Assembly (NCBI GenBank): GCA_022559985.1
Contig: JAFJTR010000061.1
Location: forward strand, 62,001-126,000
Length of the DNA stretch: 64,000 bases
Reading direction: 5' to 3'
Source: Parastagonospora avenae f. sp. tritici 18332-5
Taxonomy: Eukaryota; Ascomycota; Dothideomycetes; Pleosporales; Phaeosphaeriaceae
A model generated the notes under the pieces. The model made no database searches, was not told the origin of the DNA, and saw nothing but the letters and a program-made list of their open reading frames with translations. Positions within the stretch are counted from its first letter, which is position 1; the number at the start of each line of letters is the position of its first letter. Both the position numbers and the translations under genes were made by a program. This document shows, piece after piece, positions 35,224 through 46,696 of the stretch.

Positions 35224-35686
35224 TGTATGGCTAGGTAACTTTTGCGTTCGAGGTGCCGGTGTCCGTGAAGCGTGGTGCGCCGTCAGCGAAACACCGCAGA
35301 GCCGGATTTGCGGTAGGAATAGTACAATTGATCTTCTATCACGTTGACTTAGTAAGCTTAGGTGTCGCTGGCCGGGAGCTGGTGTAAATTTGGTCAAGTT
35401 GAGGTACCCAGGTAGTTGTGTGGAACGAATGATGACACAGTGAGGCGGAGCTGATGCAGCAGGTTCTCCCCGCACCCGCCTGGGCGTGCAGGCGCTTGCC
35501 TATCAATGCAGCCCGCGCTTGCGTCACAAGAAGCACAACTCTACATGGTGATCATTACAGAGTGTGCTTGACGGAGCCGCTCAGTTTGTATCATAATCAC
35601 CTCAAATTGTTCACAAGCATAGAGATGCATCACACCCAAACACCATGTTTTTGTACAGCCTAACGTGTTTCACCGGTACCGGTATA
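35224..35686. other. Spacer with palindrome next to element 2
   Basis: Upstream flank of the HET pseudogene up to the second transposon. At 35661-35670 there is TAACGTGTTT, the same as the end of element 2, followed by the 12-nt palindrome ACCGGTACCGGT (35672-35683). No gene. Confidence 0.5.
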
Positions 35687-35731
35687 ACGTGTTGGATAAG
35701 CGAGTGACGCAGGCAAGCGAGCGACGCACCC

Positions 35732-35751
35732 CACCAACTTTGCGCACCTCT
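35732..35751 (+). repeat. Inner left inverted repeat of element 2
   Basis: CACCAACTTTGCGCACCTCT, the exact inverse of 37463-37482. Confidence 0.85.
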
Positions 35752-35807
35752 ACACGCGTATATCTCAACAACCTTATAAGATAACATATAGATATTGATA
35801 GAGTAGA

Positions 35808-37446
35808 TTAAGCAGTATCTAAAGTATCTTTCTTGCACGTACGAGAGTTGTGCCCAGTCTCTCTGCACCTCCTACAGCGTGCGAGAGCTTGGCGGCTGCG
35901 GCCGGATTGCTCTCGTCCTTGACGCTCTTCACGAGCAATCTGCTGATCAGCCTCTCGTTGAGCGAGTAGATCCTCGTCAGCTCCCTTTATGAAGACCCTT
36001 CGCTGCTGTATGCGCTTTTTTTTACGCTGTTTACGCGCTGACGCTGCCTCATTAGCCTTCTCAAGGCTGGCAATCCGATCACGCATCACCTCAGCTGAGA
36101 GCATCATCACCTCAGCGCCCTTCTTGAGCTGGCCAATCGCCTCAATAATCGAAGCAGGTGAGGAGCTCTTGTGCCGCCGAACACGATCACGTATCAATGT
36201 TGATTGAGCCTCAAGCTCACGTACGTTGCTCGGCGTACGAGCCTCTGGCAGAGCAGCTGGAGTAGGTGTACGCAGCTGCACGTCAAGCTTTGAGAGCACA
36301 GCGTCTGGTTGGAAAGGCAAAAGGCCTGCGCCTCGAAAGGCTGAGCAGATATTGGCTGAGGTGAACGATCGACTGAACGCTGCCTTGAAGGCTGGCAGGA
36401 ACTCGAGCTTGGTGATGTGGTTGATGAGGTGGCGGATCAGGCTCTCAACCTCACGGCTGTACGCGCGCTTCAACGGCGAGAAGCAGCCAACGTCAAGAGG
36501 CTGTAGTAGGTGGGATAAGTGAGGCGGCATGCAGAGCGTGTAGATATTGTTCTCCTTGCAGAGCTCTTGAAACTCAAGAGAGTGATAGCTCTCATGGCCG
36601 TCAAGGACGAGCAGGCGACGCGCACCAACGACGCGAGTCTTCGTGTGAGCGTTGAAGTGCTTCAGCCACTCTACTCCTAGCTCGTTGTTCGTCCAGCCGT
36701 TGTAGCTAACTGCGATTACCTAGTCGCATGGGATCTCTGCTTCCTCGTACCAGGCAGACAGGTGATACTGGCCAGCGAAGATGATGAACGGTGGGATTGA
36801 CCAGCCAGCAGCATTGATGGCAGCGATCGCTGTCACCCACTCGCAATTGCCTGGCTGGATAGCCTTTGGCCTGCCTCTCCTCTCTGATCCTGTCACAACG
36901 AGCTTAGTCGTGATCTTGCCTATCATGAAGCCAGCCTCGTCAAAGTTATAGACGTTATCATCGCAGATGCCGTACTTGGCCTTTGTCTGCTCTACGAGCT
37001 TACACTAGCTCCTGATTAGGGCTGGATCCTCACATAGAGCTCGCTGCCTATCATACGCTCGATTGAAACACGTCGTGAGACTGTCTGTACGCTTGACAAA
37101 GTTGGCTGGCCACTTCTGCCCAACCTGACCAGCGCCGCGGGCAGCCAGCAGCTTATCAGCCATATCACGTACAGCTTCGTACGTAGGCGCAAATCCACGT
37201 CGATCGAGATCGAGTATATGGCTGACTATCACCTGCTCCTCTCGCTTGGTGAGCTTCTTTGAATTAGGCTCACAATCGCGTCGGGCAGGTATACCAGCGC
37301 GTCGGTCATGCAGCGTAGATTCAGGAACTTGGTAGATAGTAGCAGCGCGTCGATTTCTTTTGAATTTGACTAGATGAGATAGATAAGATAGCAAGCTTAA
37401 AATCTGCTTCACTTGATAGTATTTGGGCAATTTTACCTGGAGCCAT
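35808..37446 (-). pseudogene. DDE transposase of element 2 with zinc knuckle, broken
   Basis: Starts at the ATG at 37446 but needs a frameshift near 37340-37370 to enter the main frame (VPESTLHDRRAG, a Psq-type helix-turn-helix). That frame has TAG at 37005-37007 and at 36720-36722, then runs to TAA at 35808. The catalytic acids are visible in YNFDEAGFMIG, LLVLDGHESY and LLQPLDVGCFSPLK. The tail has a coiled region and ends with a CCHC knuckle (CRRCRETGHNSRTC). Both stops could be TGG-to-TAG changes (position before VIAVSYNGWT is usually Trp), consistent with RIP on the other strand. Confidence 0.85.
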
Positions 37447-37462
37447 TGTATATTGAGATGGG

Positions 37463-37482
37463 AGAGGTGCGCAAAGTTGGTG
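37463..37482 (-). repeat. Inner right inverted repeat of element 2
   Basis: Reverse complement of 35732-35751. Confidence 0.85.
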
Positions 37483-37532
37483 GAGTGCGCGACTCGCTTG
37501 TATGCTTATAAAACACGTTACGATCTTTGTAA

Positions 37533-39656
37533 TCATTCATCATCAGACCTCCTGTCAAACTCTTCAAAGCTATCTCCTTCTTCATCGGTATCCTCGGAAA
37601 TTTCTAGAATGACGGAAGATCTGCTGGAGCGCGAGAAACAAGATGACCGACTTGAAGCACTCATCAGCAATTTTAACACCCCGCCTCCTTCCTTTTCTCG
37701 TCTCTTATTGAACAGCTTTATCAACTTCTGTATCTTACTGATGAACCGAAGAACTTCATCTTCCCTGTCTTCTTCATAAGAGTCGATGGAGTCGACCAAG
37801 ATGAAAATTGCATTATAACTTTGCCTGATGATGCGAAGCAATCGAGCAAGGCTGGACAGATATGTGCCGTAGTCGTCAGTTTGCAAATTGTGCACATCTT
37901 CCACGCCTAAGAAAGACAACAGTGGATTTCTCTCCGCATCTGTACTGTCATCGAGTGCACTCAGGGCCTGTCCAAACATCGTCTTAAGCATGACAGCTGT
38001 TCCTGAACTTCCTGACTCGTCATGGCTTTCGGTGTGCAGACTGCAGAAGAATGTCAGTGTCAGAGTATCGGCTATTCTTTGAATGCTCTCCCGAAGAAGG
38101 GCAATGAAGTAGGATGTCGGCGTTATGTTCTCAAATTCATCAGGTCTCTGGATGAAGAGCGTAGCAGAACAATCAGAATTCATCCATTCTTGGAATTCTT
38201 GCGTGCTTCCGAGATACTTGGAGTGACCTTGGAAATTGGAGGATTCATCGAGACCAAACAAAAGTACCGTCTTCAGGTCGTCTTGCTGTACTGTCTGAGT
38301 CAAGTCGAGTTCCAAGGATGCCATGAGGGTCTTGGGGGTGTTTGACGTCCGATGCAGCATTTTGAAAAGCTTCCTGATCTCATCATCTGTCATGTCTGTT
38401 AATGACAGTAAATTTCATCTCATGGCAATGTGCTGACCTTTTGCTCTATTCTCTGCTTTGTGCTCTTGTGCCATTTTCTCACGCAACCGCCTCTCTTCTG
38501 CCACTTTTTTGTTCCCTTGAATTATGATTAGCATAATGTCAAACAGGCTTGAGATGGTGAAATTTACATTCTGAGTTCTTTCCTTGGTCAACAAAAATTT
38601 CCATCATCATCTCCACCTTTTGTGTAAGCTTCTCTCCCTCGTGTTTAAGTGCTTTTACGCCGGCGTCTATGTCTAGTGTTACTGCGAGATTGAGTTTCGA
38701 ACTCGCTGCATGATAGATAGATGCTTCTTTCATGAACTTCTGTTTCGAGTATTCGATTTTGCTGATGTGAACATCAATTGACTGGCCGTAGACATCATTT
38801 TTGAGTAAACTGTCGCGCACGCGCCCTTGGAATTAGGTTAGAAGATGTCAAATATCAAAGGCGTTAAACCTTGGCGTATGGTATTCTTACTTGTAGAGGA
38901 TTGGCCATACCAGTGTATGACATCTGTCAGTGCCAAAAGAATATGAACGTGGATTTCGTTAATACAAACGCTTAGAGAATTGTTCCCCTGATAGATGCTA
39001 CTGTACTTTTCGCACTCGATGACAGTGTCTGGTATTTCGCCGAGGAGATTTGCCATCTTCTCACGAAGTTCCTTGTGGCCCATCATCGCCTACTCATGTA
39101 TCAGCTATTTGAAACTCTGCGGGTCATAAGGTTACATTACTGTTAAGATCAAGGTCAGACCACCACAAAGAGTCTTGTAATTGCCATCCGGGAGGAGTCC
39201 AACAAAAGCTTTGATCGAGGCACTGTGATCTCCAAACTTTCGAAATGCGCTGCGAAACTTTCCGGACTTGGTATCGCGGCTTTCGTATTGCTTGACTGCC
39301 AGGTCCATGGTTCTAATCACCTCCTCCCAGTTGTCGCAGTCACTCAACGTGAAGTGTTGGATCTTTTCATTCTTTGACTCTTTCGACTTGAGCATGCTTA
39401 TAGCATTACTGAAACTTTCCGTCGTCCTCATGAGATGCAAGTTGCTCTGCTCCAACTCCAAATCTGTTATATGTGTCATGTTTTGAGCGTCCAAATTAGA
39501 CACTGGTTTTGGAACAAATTTCTGGCGTTCTGTGTCAAATTTGCATGGAAGTTCACCAGCAGGATCGCGTAGGTCGGTGTCGCGGTTCTCGATGAAGTCA
39601 ACAGCCAAAGGCTGTCGAGAGGGACTAGGGAAGAGATCGAAGCTGTGCTGAGCCAT
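37533..39656 (-). CDS. DUF7708-like STAND/NTPase-type protein
   Basis: Five exons (minus): 39656-39141, 39089-38891, 38825-38568, 38515-38438 and 38395-37533, all GT-AG, giving 637 residues with no stop. The N-terminal region (about 120-260: FRKFGDHSASIKAFVGLLP, then LALTDVIHWYG) resembles the DUF7708 domain found before NACHT/NTPase modules in fungal STAND proteins. A charged coiled coil follows (about 260-350). The C-terminal half looks like a derived P-loop domain: it has a Walker-B-like strand (AIFILVDSIDSYEED, near 546-560) but I find no GxxxxGK[ST]. It ends in an acidic tail 12 nt before element 2. Probably a cell-death or recognition receptor relative; function not shown. Start chosen at MAQHSFDLF; an ATG at 39683 is also possible. 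Confidence 0.65.
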
Positions 39657-40437
39657 TCCGGACAATGAGACCCAGGACAGCAAATGTGCAGATGGCGAGG
39701 CCCTCGGTCTGGAACTATCAATATACGATCAGGACTTAGAGAGTCAGGATCACACCCTAGATCAAGTCTCGCTAGGTTGGGCAGGAGCGAAGTATCGGAA
39801 AACCGGGAGGCTCACGAGGCTGAAAAGTGTTTACAACGGGTCTGCTAACAGCCATGCGATCACGTAAACCGGTACTGTCGCGTAGGATGAGTCTTACCAA
39901 GTCCGGCGATTACCAGATAACTCTGCTGACATTGCTTCATACCTGCATACGTTCCTCGTATCCAGCCGCGATAGCTGACTGGTGCACCCTGGTAGCGAAT
40001 CCAGATCTGTGCTTCTACACCATCGCTTATGATCACAAACGTGCACTGACCTCAAATTTGGTGTCCATTGGCTATCCCACTAATGTCAGCCTGTTTGAGT
40101 GGGTTTAGTGGAGGAGATTACGAGTGGTGCACTCCGCTTATCATTCGCCCCCAACTCTTTGACATGTAGGCTGAATTGAGTACTGGCCTATCAGAACCGT
40201 TGTGTTACCGAATTATGCAATGACAGTCTCTAATTCAACCACGATCAAAATAGCAGTGCGTTAAGAGCGTACATATCATGCAGCAGGCTCGGGATCAGTG
40301 AGGGGTGCATTTGCATGTGCTCACCGGTCGATCTCGGTGACCATCTGGTCTTGTATAGCGTGCGCAATCGCTCATGTGTGCCTATTAGATCTATTACTTG
40401 GCCTCATCTTCCGCGCTCTGTAGAGGAAGTCTGAAAC
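39657..40437. other. Divergent promoter between DUF7708-like and AAA genes
   Basis: About 780 bp that must hold both promoters. No repeat or gene was recognised; small frames lack domains. Confidence 0.4.
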
Positions 40438-43400
40438 ATGCTTCAAAGAAATATTGCGATGTCTCCGTTCGATAAGTCTGACAAACAGACTGACCCCGAT
40501 GATGTGGGTGGTCCTGTCAGTTAGTACTACCACGAACTGTGAATGTGTCACCCTTTCGCATAAGCACTGATGTAAGACAGATAAACCCGACGTCCTGACA
40601 GAGGCAAAACCGAAACCTCTTCAACATACGGCCGAATCTTCCCACAATTATGCGACCGGACCGGGCTCGCCGAATGGAAACCTACCCAAAGAGACTTCAA
40701 CGCAGTCCGAGGATGATCCAAAGCCAGGTCAACTCAACGCCGACGAAGACCAAAAGGTTCTAGGAGACCACAGCAGAAACAACCAAGATGGTCAGGATGA
40801 CAATGACAACATCAGCGATGGCGAAAGCGTCAACGAAACCGTGGAATACTGGAGATTGCGTGATCTTGAGGTCGAGAGAAAGAAATTCGATAACAGTACA
40901 AGCGACAATGAAGACATTGACGATAACATGAAGGCGCTGAGGACGAAGCATCAGAACTTGGAGGAACGCATCAAGCTTGCACCGAAAAGGATGAAGCAAT
41001 ACAACCATTATACCAGGATCCTCGAGGAAAGAATCCGCTTGTTAGAAGAGCGATGCGTTGCATTCGACCGGAAAATACAGAAAGCAAGCGGGATTTTTGT
41101 GCCACCTGACCTCTCGCATGCATCTCCGCCAGCAATCTCGACTCTCAATCCTGACCTAGGATTCAAGTTTTGGCAGGAATTCATGGGCAAAGCACCCCGA
41201 GCGAATATTATTGATGTGCTTGTCGGCGAGCCAGCAGTACCCAAGTCAGAGATGTTTCGCCGGAAGAAGGCCTCTACCAGCATATCAAACCATGGCGGAC
41301 ATGAAACATTGACTCTGGAGGAGGAGGAAAGAGACGTTGAATACATGGATCCATCTGAGGATCGCAATCTCGACCAGGAGATTGCTAGACTCAAAGGAAC
41401 ACAACTGCCAGAACGGATCCGTTTCAACATTTCCTCCATACCGCGACTGTTCTGGAACGCCTGTATTGGTGACTTATGGGATGACATAATGCTTCGACCT
41501 TTCAAGCCTCTGCTCCTCAAAGCAGAAGAGATCCAGGGAATTATGTCCTCAATGCAAAAGGCGATAGTTTCTGTAATCTCTGAGCGTGCGGTGTTGCGAC
41601 AAAATGAGAGTAGATCAAATCTCAACGAGAAAGAGCACGATCCCAAGGAAGACAACCTGGATATCAATTGGTCGAAATCGTTTGAAGAGTCCCAAACCAT
41701 CACAAAAAACGAATGGGAGACGATAGTGAGGGATTTTAACCTCTTCCATTGTGAGCTCTGCGTCAAGGCGATAGCACTTGAGTGGCCGAATAAAGCAGCC
41801 TTTGACCGTTCTTTCGATAGTATACGCACCCTACTCAACGACGTTCTGCTGCCTGTCCACATGAAGTTCCGTGAGTACCGGGCACAAAAGATTCACTTCC
41901 ATGATTTGTGGCATCTTTTCCAGACCGGCGACCTTATTGTGGATAAGCTGAATACACAGAAAGCAGGAAGCTCGATATTCAGCGTCCAATGCCGCCGAGT
42001 GCTTCTTACCAGTGGAGGGAGACGTGTTATCAATCCCAGTTTCCCTCCACCAATTCTTAGTACGACGGGTTCCTTGACCAGGAGCAGCGAAGATCAACTA
42101 GCTCCAATCAACGGAATCAACGTATTCGCTATTTATGCTTACTACCTGGACTTCAATGGATCGGTCTGGCGCCCCGTCCGGGAGCGCTTTGTCGTCCATC
42201 CGTTCACTGGGGAACGTGAGATCACGGATCTTGAGGTGTACCCAGTCAATTACGTGCATGGCGCCGAAGAAAAGCTACAGGACAGAGGCAAGAGGCTACA
42301 TGATCTCGTGACAGCGAAGACCGTCCCATACGTTGATTGCACGGGCATTGACCTTGTCACTAAGGAAGACATCAACGATAAAGTGATCGTCGATATGAAA
42401 AGTTACTTTATCTCCACTGCGTCCTACCCCCCACCCTTTCACCCTCCCGGCGCTCTGAACGTATCAGAGACTAGCGATTGCTTCTTGGGGACAAATTGCA
42501 CACCTAATGGTGTAGGTCAAGCAGCGTGCCCTCATCGGAAAGAGCAGATACACACCGATCAGTTGTCTGATTGGGAAGCCTACCAAGATTATGTGAGCGG
42601 GAAGCTGGAGTTCAATTTTGTTCCATATGACATCAAACTCTGGGTGTCTGATTTTGCCATCTGCCACTATCGCTTGTACACTTACAAGCTACAATCGCGT
42701 GACTGGGGTAAATAACCACAACATCTGCTTTTATGGACAGAGTGCTGACCGTGTGCAGTGCAAGTAGAAGTGCAGAGCCTCAAGACTCCAAAGGAAAGAG
42801 ATATGAGTCACGGCTTCAACTTGCTTGTGTTGCCTGAGGATCATAAACATATTCTCGAGTCTCAAGTGAGAGAACACTTCCGCAAAAGGGGTCAGCAAGG
42901 TCAGGGAGGAGGCGAAGGTGATGACCTGGACCTTGTCAGAGGTAAGGGTCAAGGTCTGATCATCCTACTACATGGTATGCAGGTTCACGCCTCCAGTCGC
43001 GCGACCTGAATGCACTAACTTCGTCCAGGCGCACCAGGTGTTGGTAAGACGTGTACTGCTGAATGCATTGCCGAGTTGATGAAAAAGCCACTCTATCCCA
43101 TCACATGCGGAGATCTTGGAAGTACTGCGCAAGAGGTCGAGACGAATCTGAGGAAACATTTCACGCTTGCTAGCAAATGGGACTGCGTGATGCTTCTTGA
43201 CGAAGCAGATGTGTTCCTCGCACGGAGGAAGAGCGCCGACCTCGATCGCAACAGTATAGTTTCAGTGTTCTTGCGCATGCTTGAGTACTACAAGGGACTT
43301 CTATTCCTCACCACTAACCGAGTCGGAGCGTTTGACGAAGCCTTCAAATCGCGCGTTCATATCTCCTTGTTTTGTAAGTATCAATTCCAGTCGCTACTCC

Positions 43401-44068
43401 AGCGAATCAAGATCTCCACAATGATACTAACACGCGAAACAGATCCGAACTTCGATAAAAAGACCACCATCAAAGTCTGGAAGACATTCATCAAGCAAGC
43501 TAAGAAGAAACTTGAAAGTGAAGGACGTAAAAACGTAACAGTCAACTCGGGCGAGATCAAAGAATTTGCACGCTCCCATTGGGAAGAGAATCCCAAAGCT
43601 CGCTGGAACGGCCGGCAGATTCGTAATGCTTTTCACACTGCTGTCGCGATGGCTGAGTTTCAAGCACGCGAGAACGAAATCGGGGAAGGCTACGACGCCA
43701 ACAAAGACGTCAAGATCACCATCGGGCGCGAGCAGTTCGAAAAAATTGCGAAGACGGCGAAGGAGTTTGATGATTACATGAATGAGACTACGGGGGCTAC
43801 GGGGGATTCCAAGGCAGCGAAGTTGGGAATGAGGAAAAGGGAAAAGGAGGCAGAGAAGAAGAAGGAAAGAGAAGACGCCAAAGCTAAAGAGAAGAAATCC
43901 AAGACAGAGAAGAAGAAAGACGACTCGACCGACAACAGCGATAGCTCTGAGGAAGATGTGAAGGCAAAGAGTGCGGCAAAGAAGGGGAAGAGGAAGAAGA
44001 AGAGTGAGTCGGATAGTGACGATAGCGACTCTGACTCGGAGTCAGATGGCTACAAGAAAACGAGGTAG
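40438..44068 (+). CDS. Large AAA+ ATPase with DUF7025-type N-terminus
   Basis: Exons 40438-40519, 40581-42707, 42759-42974, 43029-43373 and 43443-44068 give 1131 residues. The first 80 residues are disordered and acidic, followed by a coiled coil. The region around 500-730 matches the N-domain of fungal AAA proteins known as DUF7025 (IYAYYLDFNGSVWRPVRERF, then SYFISTASYPPPFHPPGAL). The ATPase core has Walker A GAPGVGKT (809-816), Walker B VMLLDEAD (Asp866-Glu867) and a sensor-1 LFLTTNR strand with EAFKSRVHISL. Exon borders inside the core keep every motif. The tail is Lys/Glu-rich with Ser-Asp repeats, likely nuclear or RNA-associated. Substrates are unknown. Divergent from the DUF7708-like gene. 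Confidence 0.87.
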
Positions 44069-46696
44069 TAAAATGCCATCCTGTCGGCTAGGGGAAACCT
44101 AATCTACTTATATTTCACTTTTTCTTCTTTGGCTCGCAACGTGCCTATGCTGGCTATTTCTTTCTTTCCCTTTATACAGCCAATACACCAGTGTGCTTAA
44201 CATAATTATCTATAATATAAAGTTGAGTTACCTGACAAGATACGAGCCTAGGCCCTTGCTCTCTAACTACATACAATTGTCCCACTTGTACACTTAATAG
44301 AACTTACCAATTCGAACCAGTGCATAGCGATGTAACTCACATAAAATATTTCCCTACCTGCTCTCAGCTAACAGCTTCTCACTTGAATTTCCCTCGCTTA
44401 TACAATGGTCATCGCGGGAGATGATTAGGTACTAGCAGGTGGCATCAAGTTCTCTCTACCCCTCTCTATACTGCATTCGTAATACTTGACTAGGATTTAG
44501 CGTAAGCTACGCTCTATCTTCGACCTCGCTAGGAATCAATAGCCACGAGATAAGTAGCTACGTACATTAGAGCATTATGCGATACCTTTAGAGTAACTTC
44601 GCTCCTAACTTACTGGAACTGGAAGAGATTATAACTAAGACTTGTAACATCGTTGCTACTTTCCTAGGCTACACGCCACAATTCAGATCCGTCCATAGCG
44701 ATCTTCGAACAATTTACTTAAGCTTTACTAATCCACAAAAGCAGACAGATTAACAGTGGTCGTCGCTTCAATATGTCCTAGGCAGAAATGAAATCAACGC
44801 AGAGTATTTTAAGAAAGACGCGGAATATAGGCTTCTGTGCCTTTATAAGGCTGCATACGCGCTACCCGTATTTAACGAAAGCGAACTTGTCGTAGTGTGG
44901 GACGGAAGTGATGCTGAGGAAGGAGATGCATACAGCAAGTCTATGAAGCAGCTGGAAGAACAATCATCAAACGGAAAGAGAAGAATCGGGCATTCAGCTC
45001 AACATCTTACCTCAAGATGTCCTTCATGCTATGCTTCATGATGCTGAAATGATTGGTAAACGGTGGTCAGTTTCGGCTGAACTACTCCCAATTACTTGCC
45101 TTCAGTATCCAAATTGGGGACAAGTGCGGAGTTCTGGTACATAAGGTTTGAGTTTCTCTTACATAACTTCGAGATATCCATCGATTCGTTGCTGCTCGAT
45201 ATTTTCTGATGCAAGGGCATAAAGTCTATACAGGGTTCCCCGCCACCCCGCGCGGAACATGCCAATACTTCACTATGCATGTATGTGTCTGACAGAACGA
45301 GCTCAAGTAAGGTCGGATCTGTGCAATCGAGCAGGGACCACTTAGCCTAGCGCACGAGAACATAAGATCGTCAGAACCGAGACAATAAACACGAGAGACA
45401 CAACAACTATCATCAATATCATCAAGATCACATCACTACCATCACATCACTACCGTCTCACCATACCATCTGATAGCATGCTACCTCTCCTAGGTTTTAT
45501 ATGATACAGCTGCACAGCTTCGGAAGAACAATCCGTCTCGAGGCAGATGGTCTAATTCATGACGACTTCTACTCAAGTAGCCCCGTTCAAACCCTGCAAT
45601 TCCCAAAGGATCGGAAACATGGACAGATACTAAAGCAGTCTGATCCACTTGCATTATGACGAAGAGTCAAGTCTCAGACGCAGTGGGGAGTCTTGCTCTT
45701 GTACGTATTATCGAATCATCTTACCATGCATCATGGTCGGCGAATAGCATACCGCAAATAGGACGTCCAAACCCAGCGCCCTGAAGCGCGTCGTCGGAAA
45801 TGAGTGGAGCTCCAAGATGCTCAAGACGAATTGTCGAATCGATGTGTCTCCTGCTGTGGGGCGGGACCTCCCGTGCCCTGTCTGCCGCATTGCAGGAAAT
45901 TCCAGCGATCCACTTCAACCACCTCTTTCATCGACGAGCATGCATTTTTGCGCTGGCAAGAGAGGGGATTTCGGTTCGCGGCACACTCCTCTCCACCGTC
46001 GCCCTTTAGCCGGCTGATTTGGGACGCGTCTGGTGTCGTTACCCCACACGATGCTGCAGGGAAGGCTCTGCGGAAGCGGGCAGAAGTTTGCAGTGCGTAA
46101 GCGAAGACACGCTTGCATGGTGAGCAAATCAGTTCTGTCACATGCAGGAGCAAGCTGACGCCATTATGGCGACTATTTGCGTCGATGGTGAAAACGACGC
46201 GTTGCAATTGCAGTTGGCGGGCAGGAGAATATGCATTTCAAGATGAGACTGGTGAGGTGAAGTGGCGGGTGGACGAAAGGGGACGTTGGCCTTGGCGCGA
46301 TGACGTTGGGTCGCCGTTTTGAGGAGGGCTGTCGAGGTTCTCGAAGCCGGATCCAGCAAACTTTTTCAGTTTCACGCCAAAGCGTTGAATGCGAGTCGCG
46401 TATCTAGCCCTACCATCGCCCTGACCTGAAAGACTTTCTCCGTGACCATGCTTGCTGCAGTGAATAGCAGGCTTGCCCCCGCCAACTGCCGCAACTCAAC
46501 GCGCTCTGGCCATATCAAATCACGGATCCACTCCGGTGCTGTTCCACGGTTCCGCTACCCACCAGATTGCATTTCACCCACAAGCACCCTCTTCACCCGC
46601 TGAGCTCTACTAAACCCAGCTTCCCTAGGCCAAGGCGATGCTGGGCCTAACAACTTAGTCGCGCCTTCCCCATTCTTTCCTGTATCAGCAGGAGCA
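44069..46696. other. AT-rich, gene-poor stretch
   Basis: About 2.6 kb. From 44100 to 44750 the DNA is rich in TA steps and stop codons on all frames, as in RIP-mutated sequence. A coding-like remnant is listed separately at 44754-45041. Around 45400-45470 there are ATCA/ATCACATCACTACC simple repeats. Frames at 45800-46320 have no domain. The last 300 bp are the promoter of the SulP gene. Confidence 0.4.
44754..45041 (+). pseudogene. Coding-like remnant, unrecognised
   Basis: A frame of 95 codons bounded by stops, without ATG at its head. The composition is protein-like (WSSLQYVLGRNEINAEYF, later ESELVVVWDGSDAEEG), quite unlike its AT-rich surroundings. I do not recognise the family. It may be an exon of a lost gene whose flanks have been mutated or deleted. 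Confidence 0.35.

Larger units (their letters stand above)
35687..37518 (-). mobile_element. Second Fot1/pogo-like transposon, 1.8 kb, inactive
   Basis: The ends are ACGTGTT (35687-35693) and its inverse AACACGT (37512-37518), each flanked by TA. An inner inverted block, CACCAACTTTGCGCACCTCT, lies at 35732-35751 and 37463-37482; the left end has extra bases between the two parts. The one transposase frame on minus is broken. The element is unrelated in TIR sequence to element 1, so a different subfamily. It sits 12 nt beyond the stop codon of the DUF7708-like gene. Confidence 0.88.

Noticed and set aside
45800..46320. Several frames of 70-128 codons upstream of SulP
   Set aside because: Cys-containing but no zinc-finger spacing that holds, and all frames are equally open.
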